This document shows positions 27,369-37,254 of a DNA stretch of 39,898 bases, in pieces; position 1 is the first letter of the stretch; each line of letters starts with the position of its first letter. Origin of the DNA: JAXMBX01 sp046349635. GTDB lineage: Bacteria; Planctomycetota; Planctomycetia; Planctomycetales; Planctomycetaceae. The notes under the pieces were generated by a model. The model saw only the letters and a program-made list of their open reading frames with translations. It was not told the DNA's origin and did not search any database. The position numbers and the translations under genes are program-made. The stretch lies in assembly GCA_046349635.1 (NCBI GenBank), contig JAXMBX010000046.1:1-39898 (forward strand), given 5' to 3'.

Positions 27369-28160
27369 ATGCGATCCCACATTACGGCCCTGTTGATGGG
27401 TTTTCTGCTCATTCTGGTGAGCGTGAGCAATCTCACTGCGGACGATGCTGTCGGCAAGACGACGCCTGAAAAGCCGACTGCGGATAAAACGGTCGCCAAA
27501 CCTGATGCCATTGAGGAAGAGGCCGATCCGGTCAATTCCTGGATGAAACTGCTGGGCAATTCGGACCTCAAAATCACCCCGGAACAGCAACAGAAGATTC
27601 ACGCCTTGATGGATAAGGTCCGGGCCGATTTCCAACAGGCGAAGACGGCAGCCTCCTCGGAACAAGTCCGCGCCCTGGCGATGGCTCAGTTGAAGGAACG
27701 CTCCACAGCGTTGTTCCAGAAATATCAGGCGGAAGTGAACGACATCCTGACCCCGCAACAGAAGCAGCGGCTGGAACAATTGATGTTCCAGATCCGGGGT
27801 TATTCCAATCTGCAGGACGACGGCATCGCCGATTATCTCAAGCTGACCCCTGAACAGCGGGAGAAGATCAAAACCCTGCTCAAGGAAAACGAGGAGCAGC
27901 GCCGTGAGCTGCGTCAGGCTCCCCGTCCACATTCCAAGGATGAACGGGTCGTCCGGCGGGAAAAACGACGCGAGCTGCGACATACCCATCAGGATCTCCT
28001 GAAGCAGGTTCTCACGCCGGAGCAACTGCAGGAGTTCAAGAAGCTGCAGGGGCCGCCGTCTGCTGATCCGCTGCCCGAGTCGACTCCTCTTTCCGGGGAT
28101 GATTCTCCGGTCGAAGAGGGAGTGGAACTCGGCTCTCCGCAACCCCTCACCAAGAAGTAA
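27369..28160 (+). CDS. Periplasmic LTxxQ (Spy/CpxP-like) helical protein
   Basis: ATG at 27369 with GAGGAGG 8 bases upstream gives 263 residues with a signal peptide (MRSHITALLMGFLLILVSVS, cleaved near NLTAD). The mature part is nearly all helix and very rich in Gln, Lys and Glu, with repeats of the LTPEQ type: KITPEQQQKIHALMDKV, LTPQQKQRLEQLMFQI, LTPEQREKIKTLLKENEEQ and LTPEQLQEFKKL. Spy and CpxP chaperones of the periplasm carry LTxxQ motifs, but they have two and are shorter, so this is a looser relative. A role in envelope stress or metal binding is inference. The deacylase gene starts 18 bases downstream. Confidence 0.75.
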   Translation: MRSHITALLMGFLLILVSVSNLTADDAVGKTTPEKPTADKTVAKPDAIEEEADPVNSWMKLLGNSDLKITPEQQQKIHALMDKVRADFQQAKTAASSEQVRALAMAQLKERSTALFQKYQAEVNDILTPQQKQRLEQLMFQIRGYSNLQDDGIADYLKLTPEQREKIKTLLKENEEQRRELRQAPRPHSKDERVVRREKRRELRHTHQDLLKQVLTPEQLQEFKKLQGPPSADPLPESTPLSGDDSPVEEGVELGSPQPLTKK

Positions 28161-28178
28161 CGGGGAGAACGCGAGCGG

Positions 28179-29108
28179 ATGGAAGAGATTGTCTTTGCAG
28201 GCTCCCCCTCCGGCCCTCACCTGTTGATTACGGGTGGGGTGCATGGGGATGAGTTTGAGCCGATGCAGGCCATCCGTTCTCTCGCGGCTTTTCTGGACAG
28301 CACAAAACTGTGTGGACGGGTGACTCTGATCCCGATGGTAAATGAGCCTGCGTTCGCCCGGGGGCAGAGGACTGGCGAAGATGGTCTCGATCTGGCGCGT
28401 ACCTGTCCCGGCAACCCGCAAGGTAGCGTTACCGAGCAGATCGCCGCGGAACTATCCGCACGAATCCGGCAGACGGATTTCTATATCGATCTGCACACCG
28501 GAGGGACGCGGTTCACGATCTCTCCTCTGGCGGGTTACATGCTCCACTCCGACCCGGCAGTTCTGGGGGCGCAGCGCCGTATGGCCCATGCCTTCAACCT
28601 CCCGATCATCTGGGGAACGTCCGCGGAGTTGAACGGCCGTTCTCTTTCCGTCGCGCGGGATGCCGGCGTTCCCGCGATCTATTGCGAACATGGGGGAGGA
28701 GGGGGTTGCCGCCCGGAAGGGGTCCAGGATTATGTGGATGGCTGCCTGAACGTCATGGGCTCTCTCGGCATGATCTCGCGAGATCTTCCGATCTCGCGCG
28801 TGAAGCATGTCGTGGAGGACTCCCGCCCGCAGTCGGGACATCTGCAGATCAACTACAATGCGTCGTGTGCCGGGTACTTTCAGCCTGCAGTGAGACTCGA
28901 TCAAACGGTTCAATCCGGCGATCTGCTGGGACAGATTCTCACCGCGTGCGGTGACGTGGCTGAAGAAATCCGTGCGAAGCAATCCGGCCTGATTCTGCTC
29001 CTCGCCACGTTTCCGTCGGTTCAGGCGGGGGATTGCACCTGCGTCATCCTGGAGACCTCCGTGGGGGCACCCGGATTTCCGGCTGATCTTTTTTCAAAAC
29101 GAATCTGA
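28179..29108 (+). CDS. Succinylglutamate desuccinylase/aspartoacylase family zinc hydrolase
   Basis: The 309-residue product starts MEEIVFAGSPSGPHLLITGG and has the zinc site VHGDEFEPMQ (His and Glu) with the third ligand His in YIDLHTGGTRFTISPLAG. VNEPAFARGQR and GQRTGEDGLDLARTCPG give the substrate-side Asn/Arg residues. This is the AstE/AspA (M14-like) family, which removes acyl groups from N-acyl amino acids or similar compounds, sometimes as a predicted ectoine/hydroxyectoine hydrolase. No signal peptide is seen. The PhyH gene nearby is on the other strand, so a joint pathway is only a weak suggestion. Confidence 0.85.
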   Translation: MEEIVFAGSPSGPHLLITGGVHGDEFEPMQAIRSLAAFLDSTKLCGRVTLIPMVNEPAFARGQRTGEDGLDLARTCPGNPQGSVTEQIAAELSARIRQTDFYIDLHTGGTRFTISPLAGYMLHSDPAVLGAQRRMAHAFNLPIIWGTSAELNGRSLSVARDAGVPAIYCEHGGGGGCRPEGVQDYVDGCLNVMGSLGMISRDLPISRVKHVVEDSRPQSGHLQINYNASCAGYFQPAVRLDQTVQSGDLLGQILTACGDVAEEIRAKQSGLILLLATFPSVQAGDCTCVILETSVGAPGFPADLFSKRI

Positions 29109-29209
29109 CTCACCGGACAGATTCCCCAGCCTCGACGCCTGCCCCGTAAACGTCCATAATAAGCCCACTCGAAATTTGCCCACGGTCACATTGATGAGGA
29201 ACCAGACGC

Positions 29210-29974
29210 ATGAAGCTCTCCGGCAAAAAAGCATTCGTCACCGGCGCAGCCCGCGGAATCGGCTATGGCTGTGCGATAGAACTTGCCCGGGCCGGGGCCG
29301 ACGTCGCCATCAATGACCGGACCGATTCCGAACAGGCTCAGAAAGTGGTCGCCGAGATCAAGGCCCTGGGACTGCAGGCGGCCTGTATCCCGGGGGACGT
29401 CTTCAACCGCGAGTCCTGCGAACAGGTGGTGCAGCAGGCGATCGATTCCCTGGGATATATCGACATCTTTGTCAGCAACCCCGCGTATTCTCGCCGTGCC
29501 CCTTTCCTGGAATTCGATCCGCAGACCTTCGACAAGGTTCTCGACGGCGTGCTGGTTGGCGGTTTCCACATGAGCCAACTCGTCGCGCGGCATATGGTCG
29601 AGCGAAAACGAGGGGGTAAAATCGTCTTCATCTCCAGCGTCCACTCCCGCATTCCGTATGCGAACAGCGTCGCCTATAACGCCGGAAAAGCCGGGCTGAA
29701 CAACATGGCGTTTACGATCGCCGCGGAACTCCTGCCGCACAAAATCAATGTGAATGTCATCGAACCGGGGTGGATCGATACCCCCGGCGAGCATGAAGCC
29801 TTTGGTGACAAGGTGATGGCGACCGCCGGGGCGGGGCTTCCGTGGGGACGTCTGGGAACCCCCAAAGACATTGGCCGGGCGGCGGCCTTCCTCGCCTCGG
29901 AGGATGCGGACTACATCACCGGCACGACGCTCTTGGTGGACGGCGGCCTGTGGCTCAAGGACGCCCGTGAATAG
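29210..29974 (+). CDS. Short-chain dehydrogenase/reductase (SDR)
   Basis: The 254-residue product has the classical SDR features: the nucleotide loop VTGAARGIGYGCAIELARAG, the NAG-like SNPAYSRRAPFLEFD, the catalytic Ser-Tyr-Lys set (ISSVHSRIPYANSVAYNAGK), the PG motif in NVIEPGWIDTPGE, and the C-terminal DADYITGTTLLVDGGLWL. The Asp in the second beta-strand region (AINDRTDS) does not separate NAD from NADP use. GAGGAA lies 9 bases before the ATG. Substrate unknown. Confidence 0.9.
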   Translation: MKLSGKKAFVTGAARGIGYGCAIELARAGADVAINDRTDSEQAQKVVAEIKALGLQAACIPGDVFNRESCEQVVQQAIDSLGYIDIFVSNPAYSRRAPFLEFDPQTFDKVLDGVLVGGFHMSQLVARHMVERKRGGKIVFISSVHSRIPYANSVAYNAGKAGLNNMAFTIAAELLPHKINVNVIEPGWIDTPGEHEAFGDKVMATAGAGLPWGRLGTPKDIGRAAAFLASEDADYITGTTLLVDGGLWLKDARE

Positions 29975-30136
29975 CCCGTTACTCCGCCGCCGCCGAGCCA
30001 GGAAACCGGTTGCAAATCGTTTCCACGCCTGAAAATACCGCGTAAAAAAAGCAGGGGAGGCAGGGTGGACATTTTTCGCGAAATCTGCCAGTATCTCATC
30101 CAGTTCAGGGGACCGGAAACGGTTTGTTGGACGGCT

Positions 30137-30211
30137 CGGGCTGTAGCGCAGCTTGGCTAGCGCGCTTGACTGGGGGTCAAGAGGTCGTGGGTTCAAATCC
30201 CGCCAGCCCGA
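30137..30211 (+). tRNA. tRNA-Pro (anticodon GGG)
   Basis: The cloverleaf is complete: acceptor CGGGCTG (30137-30143) with CAGCCCG (30204-30210), D stem GCGC/GCGC, anticodon stem CTTGA/TCAAG around loop CTGGGGG (anticodon GGG at 30172-30174), and T stem GTGGG/CCCGC with loop TTCAAAT. The discriminator base is A. CCA is not encoded. A terminator follows 15 bases later. Confidence 0.95.
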
Positions 30212-30225
30212 CTATCTTTCGCGAG

Positions 30226-30259
30226 AAGCCCTTTGGCCAGCAGGCCAAAGGGCTTTTTT
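30226..30259 (+). terminator. Rho-independent terminator after tRNA-Pro
   Basis: A 13-bp stem (AAGCCCTTTGGCC at 30226-30238 and its complement at 30243-30255) with loop AGCA is followed by a run of six T residues. It ends the tRNA transcript. Confidence 0.92.
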
Positions 30260-30536
30260 AATTGCGGCGACGGGGGGACGTCTTCTAGACTGCAGTTCGC
30301 AGTTCAAAGATGGGCCGTATTGTCCAGGGCATTCTTCCAGCATCGCAGCAACCCCTCTGCCAGGTACGCGCGAGTCGGGTCAAAATCATGCGCGGCCAAG
30401 GCTATCTCGTTAGTAATACGTAAGATGATCCCCCGGGGCTCAACGGTCATTTAATTTGAATTGGGTAGAGCAGGCGGTTGGCCCGTGAGAATGGGCACCG
30501 CTCGATTCGATTACCTGCACAACAAGGGCATCACTA

Positions 30537-33110
30537 ATGTTGAAATGCATGAAATGCCAGGGCCTGCTCATGCTGGTCCTGGGAGGGCTGCTTGGCTTTG
30601 CCGTGGCGGCGGGCACCGTGTCATCACTCTGGGGGGCCGATAACGGCAAAACCGATTCATCTCCCCGAGTGAAGCAGGTCGTTAATACACCTGGTTCACC
30701 CAGCGCCACCGGATCCATCTCCGGCACTCAACTGCCGCCGCCGGATCCGAAGTTCGACGGCGTCATCCAGGAGACGACCGCCGCGTCGAAGCCGTATTGG
30801 GCGCCGCGTGTGGTTCCGCCCAAGGGTGCGCCGAATGTTTTGCTCATCATGACCGACGACGCCGGGTATGGCGTTTCGAGCACCTTCGGCGGGGTGATTC
30901 CGACGCCGAACCTGGACCGTATCGCCAAGAACGGTCTGCGATACACCAATTTCCACTCCACGGCCCTCTGCTCGCCAACGCGTGCGGCCCTGATTACCGG
31001 TCGCAACCATCACTCGGTCGGCTTCGGCGTTGTCTCGGAGATTTCGACAGGCTTCCCCGGCTACAACAGCATCATCACCAAGGACAAGGCCACTATCGGC
31101 CGCATCCTGAAGGACAACGGTTATCGCACCGCATGGTTCGGCAAGGAGCACAACACACCCTCGTACCAGACCAGTCAGAACGGACCGTTCGACCAGTGGC
31201 CGATCGGCATGGGCTTTGAATACTTCTACGGATTCATGGGGGGGGACACCAACCAATGGCAGCCGAATCTGTTCCGCAATACCACGCAGATTTATCCGTT
31301 TGAGGGGAAGGCGCCGGGAACCTGGAACCTGACCACAGCCACGGCCGATGACGCGATCGACTACATGAACAGCATCAATGCCCTCAATCCGGAGCAGCCT
31401 TTCTTCATTCACTATACTCCTGGCGGGACGCACGCGCCGCACCACCCGACGAAGGAATGGGTGGAAAAGATCGGCAAAATGCACCTGTTCGACCAAGGCT
31501 GGAATAAGCTCCGCGAGACGATCTTTGAGAACCAGAAGCGGCTCGGCGTGATCTCGAAAGACGCCAAGTTGACCCCTTGGCCGAAAGACCTGCTCAAGGA
31601 CTGGGACCAGTGCACCGCCGATGAGAAGAAGATGTATCTCCGCCAGGTGGAGGTATTCGCCGCCTATGCCGCTTACACGGACCACGAGATCGGCCGCGTG
31701 ATTCAGGCTGTCGAGGACATGGGCAAGCTCGACAACACGCTCATCATTTACATTTGCGGGGACAACGGCACCAGTTCCGAAGGTACGCTGGTCGGCACGC
31801 CGAATGAGATCGCGATGTTCAATGGCGTAGAGGTTCCGGTCGAGGCACAACTCAAGAACTTCTACGATGTTTGGGGCACCGATCGGACATATAACCACAT
31901 GGCCGTGGCCTGGGCATGGGCGTTCGACACACCGTTCCCGTGGACCAAGCAAGTGGCTTCGCACCTGGGGGGAATTCGCCAAGGTATGGCCATTTCCTGG
32001 CCCAAGGTCATCAAGGACAAGGGGGGCCTCCGTCATCAGTTCCACCATGTCATCGACGTCGTGCCGACAATTCTGGAGGCGAGTGGGATCAAGCAGCCTG
32101 ACGTGGTGGACGGCATCAAGCAAAGCCCCATCGAGGGTGTCAGCATGATGTACACATTTGACGCCAAGAATGCGAACGCGCCGTCGGCCCACAAGACCCA
32201 ATACTTTGAGATGTTCGGTAACCGAGCGCTTTATCACGAAGGCTGGTTCGCATGCACGAAGGTGATGCGGCCGCCTTGGGTCCAGACTGCTCCGAAGGAA
32301 AGCGTGATGGAGTACCCGTGGGAACTTTACGACCTGACCAACGATTATTCGCAATCCACGAATCTCGCGGACAAGAATCCTGAGAAGCTCAAAGAGCTTC
32401 AGGCCATGTTCATGGTCGAAGCGAAGAAGTACCAGGTGCTGCCGATCGACGATTCCTACATCGACCGGCTTCTGACCCCCCGGCCCAGCCTCACGGCGGG
32501 GCGTACCCAGTTCACCTGGACGCGGCCTCTGACGGGGGTCCCGATTGGCGATGCGCCGTCACTTCTGAATACCTCTTACACGATCAAGGCGGATGTGGAG
32601 ATTCCGGCGAGCGGAGCCGAGGGGATGATGATCACCGAGGGGGGACGCTTCGGGGGTTGGGGATTTTACCTGCTGAAGGGGAAGCCGGTCTTCCTTTGGA
32701 ACCTGGTTGACCTGAAACGCATCAAGTGGGAAGGCCGGGAGGCATTGACCGCTGGGCGACATGTCCTTGAGTTCGATTTCAAGTACAAAGGGTTGGGGAT
32801 GGGAACGCTTAAGTACGGTAGTCCTTCCGGCGTGGGTCAAGGGGGCACCGGCATCCTCAAGGTCGACGGCAAAGAAGTCGCACGGCAAGATATGGAACAT
32901 ACCATTCCGTTCATGCTCAACCTCGACGAGGGGATGGACATCGGCTCTGATACGCTCACAAGCGTGAACGACGAGGACTACAAGTCGCCATTCAATTTCA
33001 CAGGCAAGATCAAGAAAATCACGCTTAACATCGATCCGCCCAAACTTTCCCCGGAAGACATCAAAAAGCTGGGGGAAGCGATGAAGAAGGCGGCGGCCGG
33101 CAAGGAGTAG
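30537..33110 (+). CDS. Secreted AtsA-type sulfatase, 857 aa
   Basis: The product has an N-terminal hydrophobic segment acting as a signal peptide (CQGLLMLVLGGLLGFAVAAG), then a proline-rich linker and the sulfatase core. The core includes the metal-binding APNVLLIMTDDAGYGVSS, the formylglycine site ALCSPTRAALITGRNHHSVG (Cys in C-x-P-x-R is converted by a separate enzyme), HYTPGGTHAPHHPTKEW, and YICGDNGTSSEG with the late Asp-Asn ligands. About 250 further C-terminal residues include a beta-rich domain. The length and layout match large arylsulfatases of the AtsA group. The substrate is a sulfate ester, probably a polysaccharide or small aryl sulfate, outside the cytoplasm. No maturase gene is in the window. 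It is convergent with the DUF1501 gene. Confidence 0.9.
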   Translation: MLKCMKCQGLLMLVLGGLLGFAVAAGTVSSLWGADNGKTDSSPRVKQVVNTPGSPSATGSISGTQLPPPDPKFDGVIQETTAASKPYWAPRVVPPKGAPNVLLIMTDDAGYGVSSTFGGVIPTPNLDRIAKNGLRYTNFHSTALCSPTRAALITGRNHHSVGFGVVSEISTGFPGYNSIITKDKATIGRILKDNGYRTAWFGKEHNTPSYQTSQNGPFDQWPIGMGFEYFYGFMGGDTNQWQPNLFRNTTQIYPFEGKAPGTWNLTTATADDAIDYMNSINALNPEQPFFIHYTPGGTHAPHHPTKEWVEKIGKMHLFDQGWNKLRETIFENQKRLGVISKDAKLTPWPKDLLKDWDQCTADEKKMYLRQVEVFAAYAAYTDHEIGRVIQAVEDMGKLDNTLIIYICGDNGTSSEGTLVGTPNEIAMFNGVEVPVEAQLKNFYDVWGTDRTYNHMAVAWAWAFDTPFPWTKQVASHLGGIRQGMAISWPKVIKDKGGLRHQFHHVIDVVPTILEASGIKQPDVVDGIKQSPIEGVSMMYTFDAKNANAPSAHKTQYFEMFGNRALYHEGWFACTKVMRPPWVQTAPKESVMEYPWELYDLTNDYSQSTNLADKNPEKLKELQAMFMVEAKKYQVLPIDDSYIDRLLTPRPSLTAGRTQFTWTRPLTGVPIGDAPSLLNTSYTIKADVEIPASGAEGMMITEGGRFGGWGFYLLKGKPVFLWNLVDLKRIKWEGREALTAGRHVLEFDFKYKGLGMGTLKYGSPSGVGQGGTGILKVDGKEVARQDMEHTIPFMLNLDEGMDIGSDTLTSVNDEDYKSPFNFTGKIKKITLNIDPPKLSPEDIKKLGEAMKKAAAGKE

Positions 33111-33222
33111 TCCGCCCCGCGGGACGGACCTTGATGAACGCTTGGTATGGCCGAGGCTGCCTCGCCGCGGGATGGCGATCTTGCGCCGAAACTTTGTTCG
33201 ACGGATTTGTCCCCCGCGGAAA

Positions 33223-34671
33223 TCAGGTCAGGAGGGCGGAGAATTCGTTATCGCCACCGACGTCGGTGAGACGGCGATTACGGCCTTCGAAGAGGTAGGT
33301 GAGCTTCTCGTGATCGAGGCCGAGGAGGGTCAGCATAGTGGCGTGCAGGTCGTGCACGTGCATCTTGTCCTGGACCGCGCGGAAGCCGAGTTCATCGGTT
33401 GCGCCGATCACTTTTCCGCCTTTGATTCCTCCCCCAGCAAGCCAGACGCTGAAGCCATAGGGGCTGTGGTCACGTCCCTGGTTCCCCTGCATGACCGGCG
33501 TGCGGCCGAATTCCCCGCACCAGACGAGGAGCGTGCTGTCGAGTAACCCCCGCTGTTTCAGGTCCGCGATGAGTGCGGCGATGGGCTGATCCGTGGCGGC
33601 GGCATTGCCGGAATGATTTTTGGCGCACTCCCCGTGACCGTCCCAGTCATTGTTGATGAGCTGGACAAAGCGGACTCCCCGTTCCACCATCCGACGTGCG
33701 AGGAGACACATCTTTCCGAATTTCGCGGTCGGACCTGCCGCGATGCCGTACTGGTCCTGGGTCGCTTGGGTCTCTGATTTGAGATCCATCAGATCGGGGG
33801 CGGCGGTCTGCATGCGGAACGCAAGTTCGTAATTTGTAATCCGGGCTTCAAGGCGGCTGTCATCGGGGTGCTCGGCGGCGTGCCTCTGATTCCACGTGCC
33901 GAGTTGATCCAGGAGGCGGCGCTGCTGCGCGGGATCAAGTCCCGCAGGAAGCGAGAGATTCTGGATCGGAGACCCTTCGGTCCGAATGACGGTCCCCTGA
34001 TACAACGCGGGAAGATATCCGGACTGATACATGCCACTTCCTCCCCGGAAAGCGCCGTCAGTCATGACGATGTAAGCGGGGAGATTTTCGCTTTCACAGC
34101 CGAGGCCATACGTGACCCACGCCCCGACGCTGGGATGCCCCACCTGTGAGGAACCGGTGCAGAGGAAGTTGATCGCGGGTCCGTGGATGAAGGAATCGTG
34201 ATAGAGGGAGCGGACGACGGCGAGATTGTCCGCGTGCTGGGCCAGTTTGGGAAAGAGTTCAGAGATTTCGAGCCCCGATTGACCATGTTTCGCGAACTTG
34301 AAGGGGGACCCCAGCAGTTTGCCATCGGTCGCCTTCATGAACTGCAGCTTGATATCTCCGGATTGAAAGCTTTTCGGAAGAGGTTGGCCGTCGAGCTTCT
34401 GCAGTTCAGGTTTCGGATCAAAAGTATCGACCTGGCTGGGGCCGCCCGTCATGTAGAGATAGATCACGTGCTTGGCCTTGGCGGGGAATTGGGGGGGCTT
34501 GGGAGCGAGAGGATTCAGAATCCGACCGGTCGTTTCAGCGTGAGAAAATGTCTGGCCAGTTCCCAGCAGGTGAGCGAGGGCGAGCGCACCGAAACCGTGG
34601 GCCGACTTTGCCAGGAAATCTCGTCGAGATGCGACCGATTCAAAGCGACCGCAGTGTGTGGATGAGAACAC
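33223..34671 (-). CDS. DUF1501 family protein with Tat signal
   Basis: GTG at 34671, with GAGG about 8 bases upstream, gives 482 residues starting VFSSTHCGRFESVASRRDFL, the normal start of the family. The further open frame upstream overlaps the DUF1549/DUF1553 gene. SRRDFLAK is a Tat export motif with a hydrophobic stretch after it (GFGALALAHLLG). The core is sulfatase/alkaline-phosphatase-like: KHVIYLYMTGGPSQVDTFDP, LINNDWDGHGECAKNHSG, and LLVWCGEFGRTPVMQGNQGR with HSPYG. The function is unknown. The gene is almost always paired with a PSD1-type gene in planctomycetes and lies 13 bases after it here, so one transcript is likely. The protein is expected in the periplasm. Confidence 0.92.
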   Translation of the reverse strand: MFSSTHCGRFESVASRRDFLAKSAHGFGALALAHLLGTGQTFSHAETTGRILNPLAPKPPQFPAKAKHVIYLYMTGGPSQVDTFDPKPELQKLDGQPLPKSFQSGDIKLQFMKATDGKLLGSPFKFAKHGQSGLEISELFPKLAQHADNLAVVRSLYHDSFIHGPAINFLCTGSSQVGHPSVGAWVTYGLGCESENLPAYIVMTDGAFRGGSGMYQSGYLPALYQGTVIRTEGSPIQNLSLPAGLDPAQQRRLLDQLGTWNQRHAAEHPDDSRLEARITNYELAFRMQTAAPDLMDLKSETQATQDQYGIAAGPTAKFGKMCLLARRMVERGVRFVQLINNDWDGHGECAKNHSGNAAATDQPIAALIADLKQRGLLDSTLLVWCGEFGRTPVMQGNQGRDHSPYGFSVWLAGGGIKGGKVIGATDELGFRAVQDKMHVHDLHATMLTLLGLDHEKLTYLFEGRNRRLTDVGGDNEFSALLT

Positions 34672-34684
34672 GGCTGAACCTCGT

Positions 34685-37231
34685 TCAATCGATGAAAAGG
34701 AATCCGTTATGGTTAAACATCGCCAGGGCGAGGGCTGTGAAGGCAACCCCTTGCGGAGCAGGGAGAGAAGCCAATTCACGGGCAGGATTGTCGAGCGATT
34801 TCCCGTTACCGCCTGTCTCCAGATTCCGCAGCAACTGCAGGGCTTCCGCTTGCTCCTGGTCGGAGGGAGGCCGTCCCAGCGTGAGTTGCCAGAGTCGGAT
34901 CACAAAATCTTTCGGGTCTCCCTTTTTTTCGCGGAGGATTCGGGCTGCGAGAGACTGGGCCTGCCTCCAGGCGGTGCGGTTATTCAGCAGCCAGAGCGAT
35001 TGAGAGGCGACCGTGCTGACATCCCGATCGGCGGTGCTGACGGCGTTGTTCGGCGCATCGAAGACATCAAAGAGGGGAAAGCGGAAATTGCGATAGCTGA
35101 CGATGTAGACTCCGCGGCGGGAATGCTGTTGCGGATCGGGAGAGACGACCCAGCGATAGCGATCCCGCAACGATGAGAGTTCTTCGTCGTTCAAGGGGGG
35201 GATGACCGGCGGACCACCGATTTGCAAATTGATCGTTCCCGCGACGGCGTGCATGGAATCCCAGACCGCTTCTCCTTCGAGCCTGCGGCGATTGAAGCGC
35301 CAGAGCATCCGGTTCAAGGGGTCTGCGGCGACATTTTCGGGAGGTGCGAAGTTGCTTTGCCGCTGATAGGCCGTCGAGGTCATGATGAGATAGTGGAGTT
35401 GCTTGATACTCCAGCCCCGGGAGACGAATTCGGTCGCCAACCAGTCGAGGAGTTCCGGATGAGAAGGGGGCTGCCCCATTTTCCCGAAATCACTGGGAGT
35501 GGAAACGATCCCGCGTCCGAAGTGCCACTGCCACACTCGATTGACGATCACGCGGGAAGTGAGAGGATGATCGGGTCGGGTGAGCCATTGGGCGAATTCC
35601 TTGCGACTGGTGAGCCCGTCGGAAATGCGGGAAGGGACGTGCATGACCTCCGCGAGTCCGGACGGCAGTGCCGGAACGACCTGTTCCCGTTCGCGCCCCA
35701 AGTCTCCGCGATGCAGAATTGAGACCGGTTTGACGAGTTCCGGACGTTCGTGTTCGAGGACGGAGACGGAAGGAACCTCAAGCAGGCCTTCGAAGGGGGT
35801 ACTCGGGGAAGATCCCCCTCGCTCAGGGACATCCAGAACGGTACGCCCCACGGCCAGCAAGAGGTCTTGTCGTTTCTTGTCTTCCTCCGGCGTCGGTTTT
35901 CGACCTGAGAGCGATTTTTCAAATTGCCGATAGGCGTCGCGAGCCGCCGCGACGGCGATGATCCGGGGATAGACCTGCTTGAAATCGGCGATTTCCATGC
36001 CGCTGACAATCGGCCGTTCTGCTTCCTTGCTGCGGGCAAAAATCGCCTGCAGCGAGAAGTAGTCCCGCTGGGTGAAGGGATCGAACTTGTGGTCGTGACA
36101 ACGGGCACAGCCGATCGTCATCCCCATGAACGCGGCCCCCGTGGCGTCAACCCAGTCGCTCAGCCTCTCGTAGTTGATCCGCTTGCCGTCCATGTTCGAT
36201 TCGTGAATCTGGGGACCGAGTGTATAGAAACCGGTCCCGATGTGCGCTTCCAACGCCTTCTGTTTTTCGTCGGAGATCGCGAAGCTGCCATTCAGATCGA
36301 TGTCACTCGGCCAGAACTCATCTCCGGCAATCTGCTCCTGTACGAACCGGTCATAAGGCTTGTCGTCGTTGAACGATTTGACGACGTAATCCCGATACCG
36401 CCAGGCGTGCCTGTAGTAAATGTCGGTCTCATAGCCTCCGGAGTCGGCATAGCGGGCGACATCGAGCCAGTGCCGTCCCCAGCGCTCTCCGTAGTGCGGA
36501 GAATTGAGCAGTTCCGTGATCATTGACTCCCACGCGGTGGGGGAGGTGTCTTTGACGAACTTGCCCACTTGTTCCGGAGTCGGAGGCAAGCCGAGCAAAT
36601 CGAAATAAGCGCGTCGGATCAGGGTTTGCCTGTCAGCAAGCGGCGCGGCAATTAACTTTTTCTCGATCAACGCGGTTTCGATGAACGCATCAATCGGATG
36701 CAGAGCTTCCGGAGATATTGGCTTAACGGGTTGGCCGAGTCTGCCGGGGCTGACAATCCGGGAACGAGTCTGTTCCGGCAGCGCCTTGAGTGCATTTTGT
36801 TGATCCGGTTTTTGAAACGACCAGAGTGACGTTGCCTTTCCTTCAGATGTGGTCGGTCCCTTGGCGGGGCCTTCGGGCATCGGAGCGCCGGAGTCGATCC
36901 ACCGCCGGACAGCCGTGATCTGTTCGGCGGTCAGGCGAGGCTCGCTCTTGGGAGGCATGGTTTTGGAATCGAGCACTTCCAGGATCAGACTCTCGGCCGA
37001 TTTTCCCGGCACCATCGCCGGTCCGGATTCTCCCCCCGTGAGGATGGCGGCGCGAGTATCCAGCCGCAGCCCTTGCTTTTGCCTTTCGGGCCCGTGGCAC
37101 TTGATGCACCGCTCGATCAACAAGGGGCGGACCTTCGTCTCGAAGTGACGGAGAGCTTCCGTTTCATCTGCTCAGCGGATCTGCGTCGACATCAGGCAGA
37201 GGATCGAAAGGAAGAGACCGATCGATTTCAT
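34685..37231 (-). CDS. PSCyt1-DUF1549-DUF1553 (PSD1) cytochrome-like surface protein, with in-frame TGA in the signal peptide region
   Basis: The conserved part starts near LIERCIKCHGPERQKQGLRL, a c-type heme motif (PSCyt1). DUF1549 follows with IDAFIETALIEKKLIAAPLA, LPPTPEQVG and GRHWLDVARYADSGGYETD. CARCHDHKFDPF is a second heme-type motif. DUF1553 has LTSRVIVNRVWQWHFGRGIV, GQPPSHPELLDWLATEF and YLIMTSTAYQRQS. In the same frame an ATG at 37231 opens a signal peptide (MKSIGLFLSILCLMSTQIR), but the next codon is TGA (37174-37172), followed by ADETEALRHFETKVRPLL. Without that stop the product would be about 848 residues, the family size. A TTG at 37123 is the only other start. It lies 23 bases after the cyclase gene and 13 before DUF1501. 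Function unknown. Confidence 0.85.
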
Positions 37232-37254
37232 GACACACTCCGTAACAGCGGGAC

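Noticed and set aside
30065..30100. A promoter (TGGACA and TATCTC-like) before tRNA-Pro
   Set aside because: The spacing of 20 bases and the poor -10 match are too weak to report as a feature.
30696..32354. A 552-residue open frame on the - strand
   Set aside because: It is the antisense shadow of the sulfatase gene, whose motifs are clear on the + strand. Its composition is Arg/Val/Leu-rich without a recognisable domain.
30137..33110. A genomic island inserted at tRNA-Pro carrying the sulfatase
   Set aside because: I see no second copy of the tRNA 3' end, no integrase and no flanking repeat.
33105..33129. GC hairpin after the sulfatase stop as a terminator
   Set aside because: The stem GTCCGCCC/GGGACGGAC has a bulge and no T-run follows on either strand, so it does not qualify.
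37172..37174. Selenocysteine or programmed readthrough at the TGA
   Set aside because: The codon lies at a signal-peptide end with no known selenoprotein context, and no supporting stem-loop stood out just downstream. A point error or mutation is simpler.
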